Shown here in pieces: positions 11,240 to 23,424 of a stretch of 64,000 nt of DNA. The stretch lies in contig JAANYP010009622.1 of the NCBI GenBank assembly GCA_020465985.1, positions 186,001 through 250,000 on the forward strand, in the 5' to 3' direction. This DNA comes from Centrapalus pauciflorus (lineage: Eukaryota; Streptophyta; Magnoliopsida; Asterales; Asteraceae). Each line of letters begins with the position of its first letter. Positions within the stretch are counted from its first letter, which is position 1. The position numbers and the translations under genes are program-made. Under the pieces are notes generated by a model. That model was not told where the DNA came from, ran no database searches, and saw nothing but the letters and a program-made list of their open reading frames with translations.

Positions 11240-12085
11240 GAGAGCTTCCCTTTCATTTTATTCACACCAAAAACCTTCTTTCTCCCTCTCTTGAAACCGG
11301 CTACAAGCACCACACACATATCACACATAAATTTTCTTTCAAGTGTTCTTCAATTCAAGTGTTTTTGGGTGCAAATCTTGAAAGAGTTGCAACTTCTTCA
11401 CAATTTCATACTACAAATACTTCAAAGTAAGTAAATACCAGCTTATTACATCTTATATTTATGTTTATATAAGTCTTGCATAATATATATAATCACCAAC
11501 AACAACAAGTTACATAAAAACTCAGGTTTATAAGTCATTAGTTTTTGTTTTTAGGTTGTTTTCTTCAAATGTGTTTATAAATATATAAACACATCATATA
11601 AGTATAAATATTATGAAAACAAGTGATATATATGTGTTTTATAACTTTTATACAAGTGGTCTTTGAATAAATAACAAGAATCACAAGTTATTTCAAGTTT
11701 ATAAACTACGGATTTTCGGCAGAAAATTTACATCGACTTTGAAAAATCATAACTAATTCATATCTAAACGAAATGAGTTGATTCTTGTCTCAAAAGTTAG
11801 ATCTATGTCTTAACTATATATATGGAACTTTTCATAATTTATTTTGGAGTTTAAGACCTCCAGAAATTATTTGGGAAACCGAAAGTTTGACAGCTCAAAA
11901 ATGGCCAACATAGGGTTTTCAACAAGCTTTTTCCCCAACCTAAACATCTCGAAAAATGGCCGTTCTATACTTTAAAAATTCTTTGTATATAGTAGTTTAA
12001 CGTCCAAGAAAACCAAATCCTAAAACATCTTGGAGCATGATCAAAAACAGCCACAAAGTAGGCCGAAAAACCTTCGAAAAAGCTG

Positions 12086-12196
<111 letters not shown>

Positions 12197-13180
12197 ATGT
12201 ATATATAAACTTGACGTTTTAAGTGGGTTTTTATTTATAAACTTGTAATGTTGGGTGATTTAAGACATAAAAATCTATAAATATACATATTATCATACAT
12301 TAGAGATATTAAGTCCCTATGATCATTTAGGTCTCGATTAAACTCACCCGGTGCATCACCCATCAACTTACGCTAAATTGCATTTTTCGCCAATATTTGC
12401 CATCGCACCCACGGTGAGTCCTCATAGCCCCTATTTTCACACTGTTATGTTTTAGGGTTGAAATACATGCTACGTTTTCATATGGACACGAAAACAACTT
12501 CATTTCTATTATGTACTACACATGTGGTTCCATCAGCACTTATATCATGAACCGTTAATTGCATTTATTTGTAAGCGCAAATATATTGTGGATAGATCTA
12601 TCAGGAGTCATGTCCCCCATTCGGGTTAGTTCGGCTCGGCTAACAGCGAGTGCATATATATTTAACACACGGTATTACGTATGGGAATACTGCACAGGGC
12701 AAACTCATTTAATTAAGTTTCGGTTGCATGATGGTTTATATGTAATACATAACATGGAATTTATGATTTTATAAATTCAAACTTAACTGTTGTTGTCCAT
12801 ACAAGTCAGATTTACGTGTAAACCTATGAGCTCACCAATAATTTTTTGTTGACGTGTTTTAGCGTTTATTTTCAGGGAATAAAGGCAAGTGTGCCACCTC
12901 AGAAGTATTTTTTTCAAGCTTCCGCACCTAAGGAGTCGCATGCATTTTCAAAACTACCGGAGATTTAGCTGCATTATTTTGAATACTTTAATTATGTACT
13001 TAAATCTCTGTATCGTGCGAACTTCTTTTTCTTCATATCAGGCTATGTATGACATTACTTTATTTTAAATTTTTATCAATGTATTTTTGAAAACGTCCAT
13101 ATAGTGGTCGTTCTTTATGATTATGGTTATGTTTCCGCGACGTCACGCTTCGTTGCCAACCGGGGTAACGGGGTGTGACA

Positions 13181-13572
13181 CATAGACCGTGCACAGAGTA
13201 TCTCACATCTCTTAAGCTGTTTTCAGTTTCTCAACCTGCTTGAAGACATCATCAGGAAAAAAAATTACAAGGTTGTTCCTGGCTTTTGCATCAAGAGCAA
13301 ACAGTCTTTTATGTTCATCAGTCCATTAAGCTTTAGCCTTCTCAAAAGTCCTGACCTCAGGAACAGCACCTTCTGTAGAAGGAGTGATGGTAGTGGAAGA
13401 GGTAGGCACATAGGGACCTTCCATCACTATCTCTTGAAATTGCACGTCCAGATTCTCCAAATAGAGCATCATCTGCAATTACATCCAGAGAAGTCTTGGT
13501 GATTGAACTTTAGGGTTTTGGCCATAAAACTATTATCATAGTAGGCAGAGGAGTTTGAAGCATAGTTGTCCA
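13181..13572 (-). pseudogene. gag: Copia-2 gag N-terminal remnant
   Basis: The likely start is ATG 13572. The translated minus strand follows Copia-1 gag (matching about 3990-4374), with frame breaks and substitutions. The left end is exactly the Gypsy-A 3' LTR boundary. Confidence 0.8.
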
Positions 13573-13626
13573 TAATGGGAAATGGGAAGTGATGAGAGAG
13601 ATCTAGAGTTGACACACACTCTAACT

Positions 13627-13638
13627 GCTCTGATACCA
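13627..13638 (-). other. Primer binding site of Copia-2
   Basis: The minus strand reads TGGTATCAGAGC, two bases from the LTR boundary, as in Copia-1. Confidence 0.92.
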
Positions 13639-13640
13639 GT

Positions 13641-14750
13641 TGTTGGTCCCAAAAGGTTTCCCAAGTATACTTAAATAAACTATAGAGCGAGGTGAATACA
13701 GTTAATACTTAATCACACAGATTTTTTTCAATGCCTGTAAGTATATATTAACACTTGTTGAAATTACAAACAGGTTTGGATTGCCAAAAGATCCAAACAG
13801 AGATGACAGGAATGAATAACAGACTTTTACTAATCTAAGAGACACTTAAACTAGTTACAATGAAGTGACTCACTAAGTTTCACTCACTGTTTACACACAA
13901 GACACAGATTGAACAGCTTTTAAGACTGAACAGCTTAGACACACTATGCTAACTAACTCAAATTGAACAGAACATGCATGCATGAAAACACACTATGCTT
14001 TGCACTCACGTTCTCTGTTTGTGAACATCTCAGTTAGTTTCTCTTTCCTTGGAAGCTTCTCTTTTTTACTCATACACAGGATCCCAGTTAAGCTTCTTCA
14101 ATGGTTGTAGAGAAAGCGGGAATGTCTTGTAATGAGATAAATTTGCTTTTCTACGCCAAGACAAATCTGACAAAGTATTTTTGTCTTCTTACTGCAGAAT
14201 CTTTGTCTTTACCTTTTTCTCCCTGTCGTCCTTAGCTTTACCTCAAAATAGAGTGTCGACTTATGACCTTTATTCTTCCTTGTAAAGTTATTTTGGTATA
14301 ACAAATGGTCCGTCACCCATTTAGATATCCTGTTTGTCTTCATGCTTCAGAATAGCTTTGACAAGTCGTTAGCACTTTTTATTTCCACATAGACTGATCT
14401 CAACGTTCAACACTTTGCATGAAGATATGGAAACATATTCCATAAAGTGTTAAACCTGTTCACAAAGAACAGAACACATATTTGTGTCAAAACTGTCCAA
14501 CTGACATGGACAGCTTAGACGTATTCTATCAAACATGTCCAATAGATATGGACAGTTTTGGCAAACTGTCAGGTTACAACTAATGTAACAGTGTAAAGCA
14601 AACTTAGGCTGATTTAGCAAATCACTTATCAGGTTTTATTAAGGCATTAAAAAGCCTTAAAATCTCCCCCTAAGTGTATCAATTAGGTTTAATTAGAAAT
14701 ACCCCCTATCACATAGAACAGGTTTGATTGAGACTTTTTTCTACCTAACA
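13641..14750 (-). repeat. 5' LTR of Copia-2
   Basis: 1110 bp, from TGTTGGTCCC to CTACCTAACA on the plus strand, collinear with the Copia-1 LTR. To its right the reading frame of another copia element begins at once, fixing the outer boundary. Confidence 0.88.
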
Positions 14751-15049
14751 GCTTTGTATTGTTTGGCACAAATTTTGGTTTGTGGGATGCCTTTTCAATT
14801 TTGCTTTTTTCACAGGCGGCACATAGTTGATCTTTGTCGAACTTCAGGTAGGTAGGCCCCGAACAAGTCGATTTGATGCAAGCTATGTTATGTTGTTGAA
14901 ATTCAAATGGGAGAATTTCTTGTGCCGTAAACAAGATAGTTGAGATATAGCTTTCAAAAGTAAGCAAATCGTCTTGTTGACCTTGACCTTAGACAAGTCT
15001 ACAGTGTAGAGGTTGGAGCGTCGAGTGCCAGCGAGGATTTCTTTGCCCG
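14751..15049 (-). pseudogene. pol: Copia-3 fragment: gag-pre-integrase region
   Basis: The minus strand gives SNLYTVDLSKVKV, a diverged HHCC-finger region, then LCAACEKSKIEKASHKPKF. This is the copia gag-pre-integrase pattern with the CX2C half of the finger. There are at least two frameshifts. The sequence breaks at the Copia-2 LTR just where the catalytic core should begin. It is therefore either the copia element that Copia-2 entered, or a flanking relic. Confidence 0.75.
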
Positions 15050-16138
15050 AAATTGAGATTGAGACGATTTTGAGATGTTCTGATAGATTGAGTAATCTGA
15101 CTTGAGTGTGTGTGTGTGTATTACATGATGGAACATCATCATGAGTGTTGAGAAATTACTGAGAGCTTGTTAAGAGATGTCGGAGTTTATGTGATGAGTC
15201 GAGGCCGGTTTAGGGTTATGATCAAGTTAGAGCATTCTGTTAGAGATAAGTGACGTGAGGCAGAGCATCGAGTGTGCTTACAGAGCCAAGGAATTATGGC
15301 ACTAACTAGTGTGAATTATCCTTGGTTGTGATATCAAGATTGCGTTAGAGCACGAGAAAAGACCAGAGTGGCAGATGGGGATCACCTTCCGAACAGAGTA
15401 TAGAGACATGTGATTAAAAACCGTATAAACTAATTGGCTTGTGAGATGTCGCCAAGGAGAAGAGAAGTGATTAGAGGATATGTTAATTGCATGTGAACTC
15501 TAGGAGCATTTTAGAGGAATTAACTAGATAATTCGCAGAATTTTTTACTGAGTCCAAGGCCGAAGTATTATGGGAGCTATGACCATGACAAGGATGTTTT
15601 ATGAGTTGAAGTCAATCGATATTCATTGGATGATGATTAGTGATATGATTACAGGTTATACCGATCAGAGTTTGATCAAGTTGTGATTGTGATAATCAAT
15701 GATGCTTGCGCTTGCAGAGTAATAAAAAGTGTGAGTAATAGTATATGAGATATCGAACGCGTTGTTATGCGAATATCCACGTGTTATGTCATTGAGATAT
15801 CAGTTCTGATTCTAATTGATACAGTTGAGTTACGAGATAAAGTGATTCTAGAGATTTGAGACTAATCTGAGTTGTGAGTGTAGTAGAGTCTCAATGTTTA
15901 CCATGAGATGACAACCGAATTATCTGGGATAGACTGAGAATTCAGAGAGTGCCATATGTGAGATCACAATGCATACGTCTGAGATGAGATATATGAGATT
16001 CCACGGTATGAGTTCAAGGTAAAGTGTATAATACAGAGTTGAGTTCCAGATGAGATACATGAGACACATAGTATGTGTTTGAGACGGTCTGTGGGAGATC
16101 GTCGTGTTAGAGTTAGTGTTACTCGGGTTCGAGTAATG

Positions 16139-16208
<70 letters not shown>

Positions 16209-17410
16209 ATATGTGTGTTTGGATATGATTGAGTTATGGGTTACGGTTACATAGTATTACCCCCAGGAGATCTGGGAACTGATATAATGCGTTATAGAGT
16301 CTGAGATATAGACCACATATGGTGATTCTTGAGTTGCGACAGAAGACATGAGAGGAGAATGTGAAAAGAGACACTTGTGAACAAACCGAGCTATTGAGAT
16401 CGAGTAACAAAGAACTGGGAATGATTTGTGAAAGAGTTTGAATTTTTGAGCGTTAGCCAACCTGATACCGGTGAGTTAAACAAATTAAGATTATTTGTTT
16501 ATCCGAGGATCATTGCGGTACACTGAGATCTTTAAATATGCTACTGTTGATCATGACTGAAAAGTGATCGGGGATAATCTATCATAGAGTTAATGTCTTG
16601 TGTTGAGAATAAAAGAGCAAGTATTAGAAATTTTGTGGCTAATATCATAGTGAACTTTAACATGAAACTCACAGAATGACGCGTGTTGATGATGATTACG
16701 ATTGTAACGGATTAATGAACGAGGAGTGCTTGATTTTTTAACCATCGATGGATTATAACCATGAGTCAGATAGTGTGATTTTGGCCAATGAGGTGATATT
16801 ATGGCGAGGGATGCCGAAACTGATTGGTGATTATCGTAACGTTCAAATTTAAATGCGAATTCGACATAGTTGTTGATGATCATATTGAGATCTATGAGAT
16901 GAGTATAAGGGAAAAGAGAGCTGTGAAGCGGATTGAGATCCAATTTGAGATTGCCAGAGATGGTCAACCTTTGTGATTGAGATTGAGTTCAGTATCTGTG
17001 TAAGAGTTTTAGTGAAAGTGATTATGTGCAGAAGTGTAATAGAGTGTTAATAACATGTGATACAGTGGGCTTCTGAGACAGTGTAGAGTCTGTGATCAGG
17101 CTGTGTTTCCTCGGATTATTCAGGGATATTCAAGGGGTAACATGTGTTTTACGTGATTCATCGGGATGAGTGCCTCATGAGTAATGAGTAATGAACTGGG
17201 TATACTTTGGTGGGATTACCATAGTGAATAGTTTGAAATGTTGGGCAGCATGAGTTGGCTATGGGTGGGTGTGTAAAGGATTGAGTATTTATAAGATATT
17301 ATGAGAATATAAGTGTTAGTACAGAATCTGAAATAGAGCTATGTAGCGATCATCTTCATACGAGGGAGAGTTAGATTCAAGGGATGAAAGCTTTATAAGA
17401 TGGGAAGATT
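15050..17410. other. Unassigned decayed region, possibly the internal part of the LTR-F element
   Basis: About 2.36 kb, purine-rich (GAGA/GAGATTGAG texture), with stops in all frames and no recognisable domain. The only anchor is the right end: AGATTCAAGGGATGAAAG then GATGGGAAGATT, just before an LTR start, matches the polypurine region of Gypsy-B (about 28015-28054) at most positions. That suggests the 3' end of a gypsy internal region. A TA array interrupts it at 16139-16205. Confidence 0.4.
16139..16205. repeat. (TA)n microsatellite
   Basis: A pure TA array of about 67 bp inside the unassigned decayed region. Confidence 0.97.
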
Positions 17411-19437
17411 TGTAACACCTCGTCTTTGAGATATATTATATGGATTTAATTTATTGGCTAATTAAATTATTAATATTGTGTTGGGCCAACGATATTGTGA
17501 TTAGTGGAATTAACACGTGTTGGGGTTGAGTATACGTGTCATTGGGTCTTAAATTTAGAGGATTAATAATAATTATGAGATCACGAGACTACATGAGATT
17601 TATCAATATTAATTGTGAAAGGTGATGACGGGACCGGTTATCGGTGTTGAACCCGCGAAATAACTGAAACATATATATGATACGTCTTCATCTTTTGCTT
17701 CTTTTTCGTCACTTCAAAGCAATTTAATGAGTATTGTGTGTGTGCGTTGGGTGCTGCTAGAAACCAGATTCGGAGCTAAACAATTGGATTGAGCTACTGT
17801 GATTTATTCTAAAACTTCAAAGTAGTGTTCTTCAAGGTTTGCAACGTAAAAAATCTATGATTTCATTGAATTTGATTGTGTTATATGAGGCCAGAAGTTG
17901 TGAATTGGTTCAACAAGTATTAGTGAGTGTATATATACTATTTTTATGGATTCATGTGGCTAGGAATCGATTGGGGAGATTGAAACTCCCTTGGACAGAG
18001 CGAAAACAAGAACAGATGACCTGCCACCCATCGTGACCGCGGTCGCGCTGGGTAGAGCGCAATCGCGTGTGTTTGAGGCGGTGCGAGGTTGAGCTCGGGC
18101 TAGGGTTTCTATGAATGGCCCGCAGTGGGAGTGCGCCCCGCGATGGGGGCAGCACGGCCAAGATTGGAGCGCGACTGCACTGGGTTGAGCTTGGCCGCGA
18201 TCAGCCCGTTTTGGGTTAGATTGGGTCGTGGGACCTATTTGGGCTACATTTTTGGGATATATCAGTTGTTTTAAGGATTATTGGGTCTTCAGGGCTTGTC
18301 TGTGAGCTTGAGTTAATCCATTAGAACTTGTTGTGTGTACATCGATGAGCTAATATCCGGTCGGGCCGGAAAGTGATTGCATGGGTTTGTGAAAGTCAAT
18401 CGCTGTGATCCAGGTGAGTACTCGAGTTCTTTTCAACTGCCATCTCATCTTAAGAGTTTCATTCTTTTGTTTATATGTAATATATAATAGAGATATAAGA
18501 AAGGGAAACTGCACCTCGGGTATGACCTACCTCTCGTATAATTGTGATAATTATGTGCATGAGTTGAGATAGAGTGAGAGTATGAGAAGAGATCCACCCG
18601 AGATGAGTTATTGCGAGAGTTGATGTCCGCGGTGGGTTATCGCAGGAGTTGATATCCACGATGGGTTATCGCGGGGGCCGATGACTACGATGGGTTCTCG
18701 TGTAGGCTGTTGTCCGCAATGGGTTATCGCGTGGACTGATATTCGTGATTTGCCATCGCGTGGGCTGAGTAGCCCCACCTAACCCTTTATAGGGTTACTA
18801 GATATATGGCAGAGTTATAGCCAGGTCGCTCATGTGCTTTATTATGTGGCTAGCCGCTGCTATGTGCGGCCTGTTAGCAGTGAGGAGGGTTCCTTACCAG
18901 GGATGGGATTCCCTGTGTGATTGTGGGGAGACGTCCTCACCAGATCTGTGATTATCAGTGTCATTAGATCTCATGCTCCGAGATGGAGGTACCAGAGATG
19001 AGGGCAATGTGCATAGATGAGAGTTGAGTTGCATTGTCTGCCATGTGTTATATGTTGTGTGTTTGTGTTCCTGCTGAGTCTAACCCTTCTGTACTCACGA
19101 GCTGTCAAAGCTTACATTCGAGTCTAAATGTGTATCTCAGTTGGTCAGAGCTCGGGTTAGCAGTGGGGGGCCGATGTCAGGGATGACGATTAACTTGGGG
19201 ATTCCTGCATGTGACCGTTTGTAGGCTACAGATCCCGGTATGATTCAGTGACTTAGTGATGAGATCAATGTGCCTGTTTATATATGTTAGATCAGAATTG
19301 ATTATGTTGTGATTAAAGTTTTAAATCAGCAAAGTTTGCTTGCAATCCTATGACTTATTTGTTATGAGTTATATGTGTTATTGTCACCTCTGTATTGTAA
19401 ATGACATGGAATTTCGGTAGATTTCAAGGGTGTTACA
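17411..19437 (+). repeat. LTR-F, gypsy-type LTR related to the Gypsy-B LTR
   Basis: 2027 bp, starting TGTAACACCTCG and ending GGGTGTTACA. Segments are collinear with the Gypsy-B LTR (shared CCGGTTATCGGTGTTGAACC-type block, the CG-rich block near 18040-18170, and the 3' end). A polypurine-like tract precedes it, so it is probably a 3' LTR rather than a solo LTR. No downstream primer site is present. It is more diverged than the Gypsy-B LTRs are from each other. Confidence 0.75.
18590..18780 (+). repeat. Minisatellite of ~36 bp units in LTR-F
   Basis: About five to six diverged copies of a unit containing GATGGGTTATCGCG and GAGTTGATATCC. The Gypsy-B LTRs carry a single copy of the related GATGAGTTATCGCGGGAGC (near 22550 and 53797), so the array arose by local expansion in this LTR. 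Confidence 0.8.
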
Positions 19438-19583
19438 TACTATAATGTATGTTTGTGTATATTTAAAAACTTTATAAGTTTTTTGTAGTTTTTTTCTGTG
19501 AACCAATGATTTGACGGCTGAGATTAATAACATTTGATTTTCATCGAAAACAATAGATAGTTTTGGTTTCTTAATTTTATTAA

Positions 19584-19774
19584 GAGTTAATTGCATAGAT
19601 GGTCATTTAACTATTCCCAAATTTTAGTTATCGTCCTTTTTTTGAAAACGTTGCAATTTGGGTGTTTTATGTACCGAAAATTTGCAATTAAGGTCCTTTC
19701 TAACAGAATCCGTTAAATGTCTCTGTTAAGTCAGGGGCATTTTCGTCTTTTAATGACAAAGGACCATTTTTGCA

Positions 19775-19785
<11 letters not shown>
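19584..19785 (+). repeat. Left terminal inverted repeat of Pack-MULE
   Basis: Pairs with 20826-21026 in inverted orientation over its whole length, including the conserved blocks GGGGCATTTTCGTCTTTTAA and GGACCATTTTTGCAATTTAT. It runs into a TTA array on its inner side. Confidence 0.93.

Positions 19786-19841
<56 letters not shown>
19777..19841. repeat. (TTA)n microsatellite
   Basis: About 21 TTA/ATT units at the inner edge of the left inverted repeat. The right arm has only three corresponding units (20820-20831), so it expanded on one side. Confidence 0.97.
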
Positions 19842-19843
<2 letters not shown>

Positions 19844-19940
19844 AATGTTCATTCACCATTCTCGAAAACAATTTCTTATTTGCCACCGGAAATGGACAAG
19901 GTCACCTCTAAAATCTTCTTCATTCTCAAAAACAATTTCC

Positions 19941-20695
19941 ATGAGCGATTCCAACTCTCAAATGGACAAACTCACCTTTGAAATCTTCTCCATTCTCGAA
20001 AACAATTTCTTATTCGGCTACGACAATGCTTCACCGGCTGCATTACCCTTGGAACAATCGAAATCCGCCACCAGAAAAGTTAGAATTCAATCAATCGATG
20101 GTGGAGGCGCAACCGACGGGATCTTAGCTGCCAAATCTATTCTCTATCTCGAATCTTCCATCCGACTAAAATATGGTAATCCTAATGCTCACATTGCTGA
20201 TTTCTTCGATGTTGTTGCGGGATCTGGTATCGGTGGTGTTCTCGCTGCTTTACTTTTTACTAGAGGAAGAAATGGCGGACCGTTGTTTACCGCCGCCGAA
20301 GTGCTTAAGTTCGTAACAGATAATGGACGTAGACTTTGTCGGTCATCAAAACAAGGAGTTTTCCAGTGAATTTTTGGTCTCCGTTAAACATATACGACCG
20401 CACTTTTGGGGATTTGACTTTGAAGGATACACTTAAGGCGGTTTTGATCCCGTGCTACGATCCTACCATGGGTGCGCGTTTTGTGTTTTCTTAATCTGAT
20501 GCTGTGGAGATGGACGGATGTGATTTCAAGCTAAGCGATGTGTGTGCCGCCACGACTGGAGTTGGTGGATCGATTAGGCGATTAAAATGTTTTTGGTTGA
20601 TCGGAGAACGAAGATCGCAGCCGTTGGTGGTGACGTTGCGATGAGCAATCCGATAGCGGCGGCCATCACTCACGTCCTCTATAATAAACAGGATT
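19941..20695 (+). pseudogene. Patatin-like phospholipase fragment (pPLA-III type), captured and broken
   Basis: From ATG 19941 the frame gives DKLTFEIFSILENNFLFGYD, then VRIQSIDGGGATDG (the DGGGxxG oxyanion-hole motif) and ADFFDVVAGSGIGGVLAALL. The nucleophile motif reads GSGIG, the non-canonical GxGxG seen in plant pPLA-III proteins rather than GxSxG. The frame stops at 20367-20369. Homology goes on in shifted frames (LKAVLIPCYDPTMGARFVFS, then DGCDFKLSDVCAATTGVGG) to about 20695 with stops and frameshifts; the Asp-Gly-Gly catalytic region is degraded. Plant members are lipid acyl hydrolases, but this truncated copy is unlikely to be active. Confidence 0.85.
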
Positions 20696-20825
20696 TTTTG
20701 ACTTAAAATTAGGGTTTTAAAAGGAGGAAGACGACGAAAATGGGAAGCACAAATAGAAGTAGTAACTGGAGTACTGGACTTTGGATGAAATCAATGTGTA
20801 AATGGCATTGGGGATTGAACAAATA

Positions 20826-21026
20826 ATAATAAATTGCAAAAATGGTCCTTTGTTATTAAAAGACGAAAATGCCCCTGACTTAACAGAGTCATTTAACGGA
20901 TTCTGTTATAAAGGACCTTAATTGCAACTTTTCGGTACATATAACACCCAAATTGCAACGTTTTCAAAAAAAAGGACGATAACTGCAATTTTGGGATAGT
21001 TAAAGGACCATCTATGCAATTAACTC
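20826..21026 (-). repeat. Right terminal inverted repeat of Pack-MULE
   Basis: Inverted partner of 19584-19785, ending GCAATTAACTC directly before the TTTTATTAA duplication. Confidence 0.93.
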
Positions 21027-21035
21027 TTTTATTAA

Positions 21036-21421
21036 TTTAGTCAAATATTATGATTGTCATTCTGAAAGATTATTTTGATTATTTTGTAACACTTGTGCTT
21101 GTCATCGTGTAAAAAGCTAATAACATTTTAAAATCTCTTAAAAAACAATCAATTAATTGTAGTAAGTAAAAATTCTAAAACTAACCATTAATAATTAAAG
21201 TTTTGTATTGGTACATTTAATAATTTAAACTTTTTAAATTATTTATTTATAAAATTGACCATAATTATTACAGATTTATGTTTATAAGTTTAAAGGTTAA
21301 TTTTATTATTTGTTGATATATTTATAATTAGGTTATTATATTACATATATATTATTGTTATGATTTATTTAATTTATAGCTATTTTACATTATTGAAATA
21401 ATAACAATAATGACGCAAAAC
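21036..21421. other. AT-rich spacer without recognisable feature
   Basis: About 385 bp between the Pack-MULE and the Gypsy-B 5' LTR. It is very AT-rich and has no ORF, repeat or motif that I can support. Confidence 0.6.
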
Positions 21422-23220
21422 TATAACACTCCGACTCCCGAACAAGTGCGTGTAATTATCTCATTGACTAAATATTTTATTGATTATTGTGTTGGTCCAA
21501 TTATGTTCCGTATAGTGGATTATCGTGTCGGGATGGATATTACGTGGCTTTGGGATAAAATTTTAGTAGATTAATTATAAATATGGATTCACGAGATTAA
21601 ATGGGATTTATTGATATAAATTGTGAAATTTTGATATCGGGGCTGGGTATCGGTGTCAAACCCGCGATATAACCGGATACGTATATATGTACGTTATGTG
21701 CCTTGCTTCATTTACTTTCCAAAATTAACAAGAGCTTGGGGTGTGTGTGTTGCTTGCTGCTGGACTAAAGTTGAATCCATATCAGTTGGATTAAATTGCT
21801 GTAAATCAGATTCAAACTTTTAAATAGTGTTCTTCAAGCTGTGGAGGTAAGGAATCCATTGGTTTGATTCTGTTTTTTTATGTTATTTATCGTGTTGTGT
21901 TGGAAATTGATGTGTAATCGTTTTAGAAGTGGTTTGAGGTGATTTATGCGAGTTTGTATGACTGAAATCAGAGTACGGGGGGAGGGGTTAAATTCCCCGT
22001 GGGCAGAGCTATGAAAAAGAATAGTGACCTGCAACTCGTCGCGACGTCGAGTACGGTCTAGGGTTCATGAGAATGGGTCGTGATATCAGCGCGCCCCGCA
22101 ATGGGGGCAGCACGACCGCGCTCGGGCGAGTGTGGCCGCGATCTGCCGGGTTTGGGCTAAATTGGGTTTTTGGGCCATAGGGCCTATTTAGGGTTACTTT
22201 TGGGATCAATCAATTGTATTACTGATTATGGGATATCCGGGGTGTATTTGCTGAGTTGTGATTAATCTGGGGAGATTTATTGTGTGTATAGGGACTGTTA
22301 GAGATCGGTCCAAGACAGATTTAAATCTGCGGGCTACAGACGGTGAGCGGGATAATCCAAGTGAGTACGAGTTCTTTTCAAAGGGATCACTTTTAATCAA
22401 GTCGATATATGTGCATATCATTTATGTGATGATGTTGTGGGCACTGCAAGTTGTCGCTCAGGTTTGATCTTACCTTCCTTTATTATATGATACATGTGAA
22501 TGTATAATGTCATGAATGAGATCCATTATATTGTGATCGCGATGAGTTATCGCGGGAGCTGGGTAGCTCTGTTTAACCATGTGTAGGGTTCCCATATGTA
22601 TATATGGTTGTTTTATTGTCAGGTCGCTCATGAGCCTAGTATTCCTTATAGCGTCCACGGGCATGGCTTGGTTGCAGAGGGAGGGGTCTCCCCAATTGAG
22701 ACGAGTATCTCATTATATATTGGATCTCAAGTGCCTCTGGGCATAGTCTAGTGTGGCATGGGTTATGCCAAGTAGTGTAGAGTTATAGTGGTTGTCATGC
22801 TTACATGTGTTATGTGTTTATGTGATTAGTGCAGACTCTAACCCTTGTGTACTCACGAGCTGTGAAGCTTATGTATTCGAGTCTAACTATGTGTCAGGGG
22901 GATAGACGATAAGGCGGCCAGCTCCTGAGTGAAAGTAGGAACCTCGAGTTGCTGCAGAGAGTTTGTATCCCGATTGTTTGTTTATATGTCTGTTGGGAAA
23001 CCTTAGGTACTTGTATCAGGCCGTATGTGGATCGAATATGGGTTTTGGGATCATGTATGCTGGGTTAGCTGCTAAACAGTGTTGTTTATAATGTGTAAAA
23101 TGTTATAAATTATTAGTGTTTGTGTAAACATTTGACGTTGTGAAATGGATTTTATATACATTATTGCCACATGTGTATTGTAAAGGACGTGGTATATATT
23201 CAAGTTTAGAGGGTGTTACA
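21422..23220 (+). repeat. 5' LTR of Gypsy-B
   Basis: 1799 bp, from TATAACACTCCG (a mutated TGTAACACCCCG, as in the 3' LTR) to GGGTGTTACA. Collinear with 28055-28757 plus 53334-53851. Confidence 0.88.
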
Positions 23221-23224
23221 TGTA

Positions 23225-23236
23225 TGGTATTAGATC
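23225..23236 (+). other. Primer binding site of Gypsy-B (mutated)
   Basis: TGGTATTAGATC, four bases after the LTR. Two C/G-to-T changes separate it from TGGTATCAGAGC, consistent with decay. Confidence 0.75.
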
Positions 23237-23424
23237 TTGTGGTTCAAGTGTTGAGTATCACAATGGATGCTTGAGCTTAGACCGTGTTCAAATCCTTGGG
23301 GAGTTTTCCGGTGACGGATACTAGAAGATTTAATTATCCTAGCTTAGTGTATAACGCTAGGTGATATATGTGTGATTACATGCAACTTTTTAACCTGTGT
23401 AGGTTAGTATGAATTCATAAAGGA

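Larger units (their letters stand above)
13181..14750 (-). mobile_element. Copia-2, 5' end of a Ty1/copia element cut by Gypsy-A
   Basis: Minus-strand order is LTR, primer site, then the gag N-terminus, which stops abruptly at 13181 where Gypsy-A begins. Sequence matches Copia-1 throughout at clearly lower identity than between paired LTRs, so it is an older relative. The rest of Copia-2 should lie left of Gypsy-A, beyond the window. Confidence 0.88.
19584..21026 (+). mobile_element. Pack-MULE carrying a patatin-like gene fragment
   Basis: The 1443 bp element begins GAGTTAATTGCATAGATGG and ends with its inverted complement. The inverted repeats are about 200 bp each and by eye about 90% identical. 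The flanks are perfect 9-bp direct repeats, TTTTATTAA, at 19575-19583 and 21027-21035, the Mutator hallmark. No transposase is encoded. The interior is host coding sequence, so this is a non-autonomous gene-capturing Mutator-like element. Confidence 0.92.

Noticed and set aside
11104..11430. 108-codon ORF in the Gypsy-A 3' LTR
   Set aside because: It overlaps the promoter and leader, has no domain, and the 5' LTR part that would confirm it is outside the window.
17411..19437. Solo LTR
   Set aside because: A polypurine-like tract homologous to that of Gypsy-B directly precedes it, so a 3' LTR of a decayed element is more likely; the solo option cannot be excluded.
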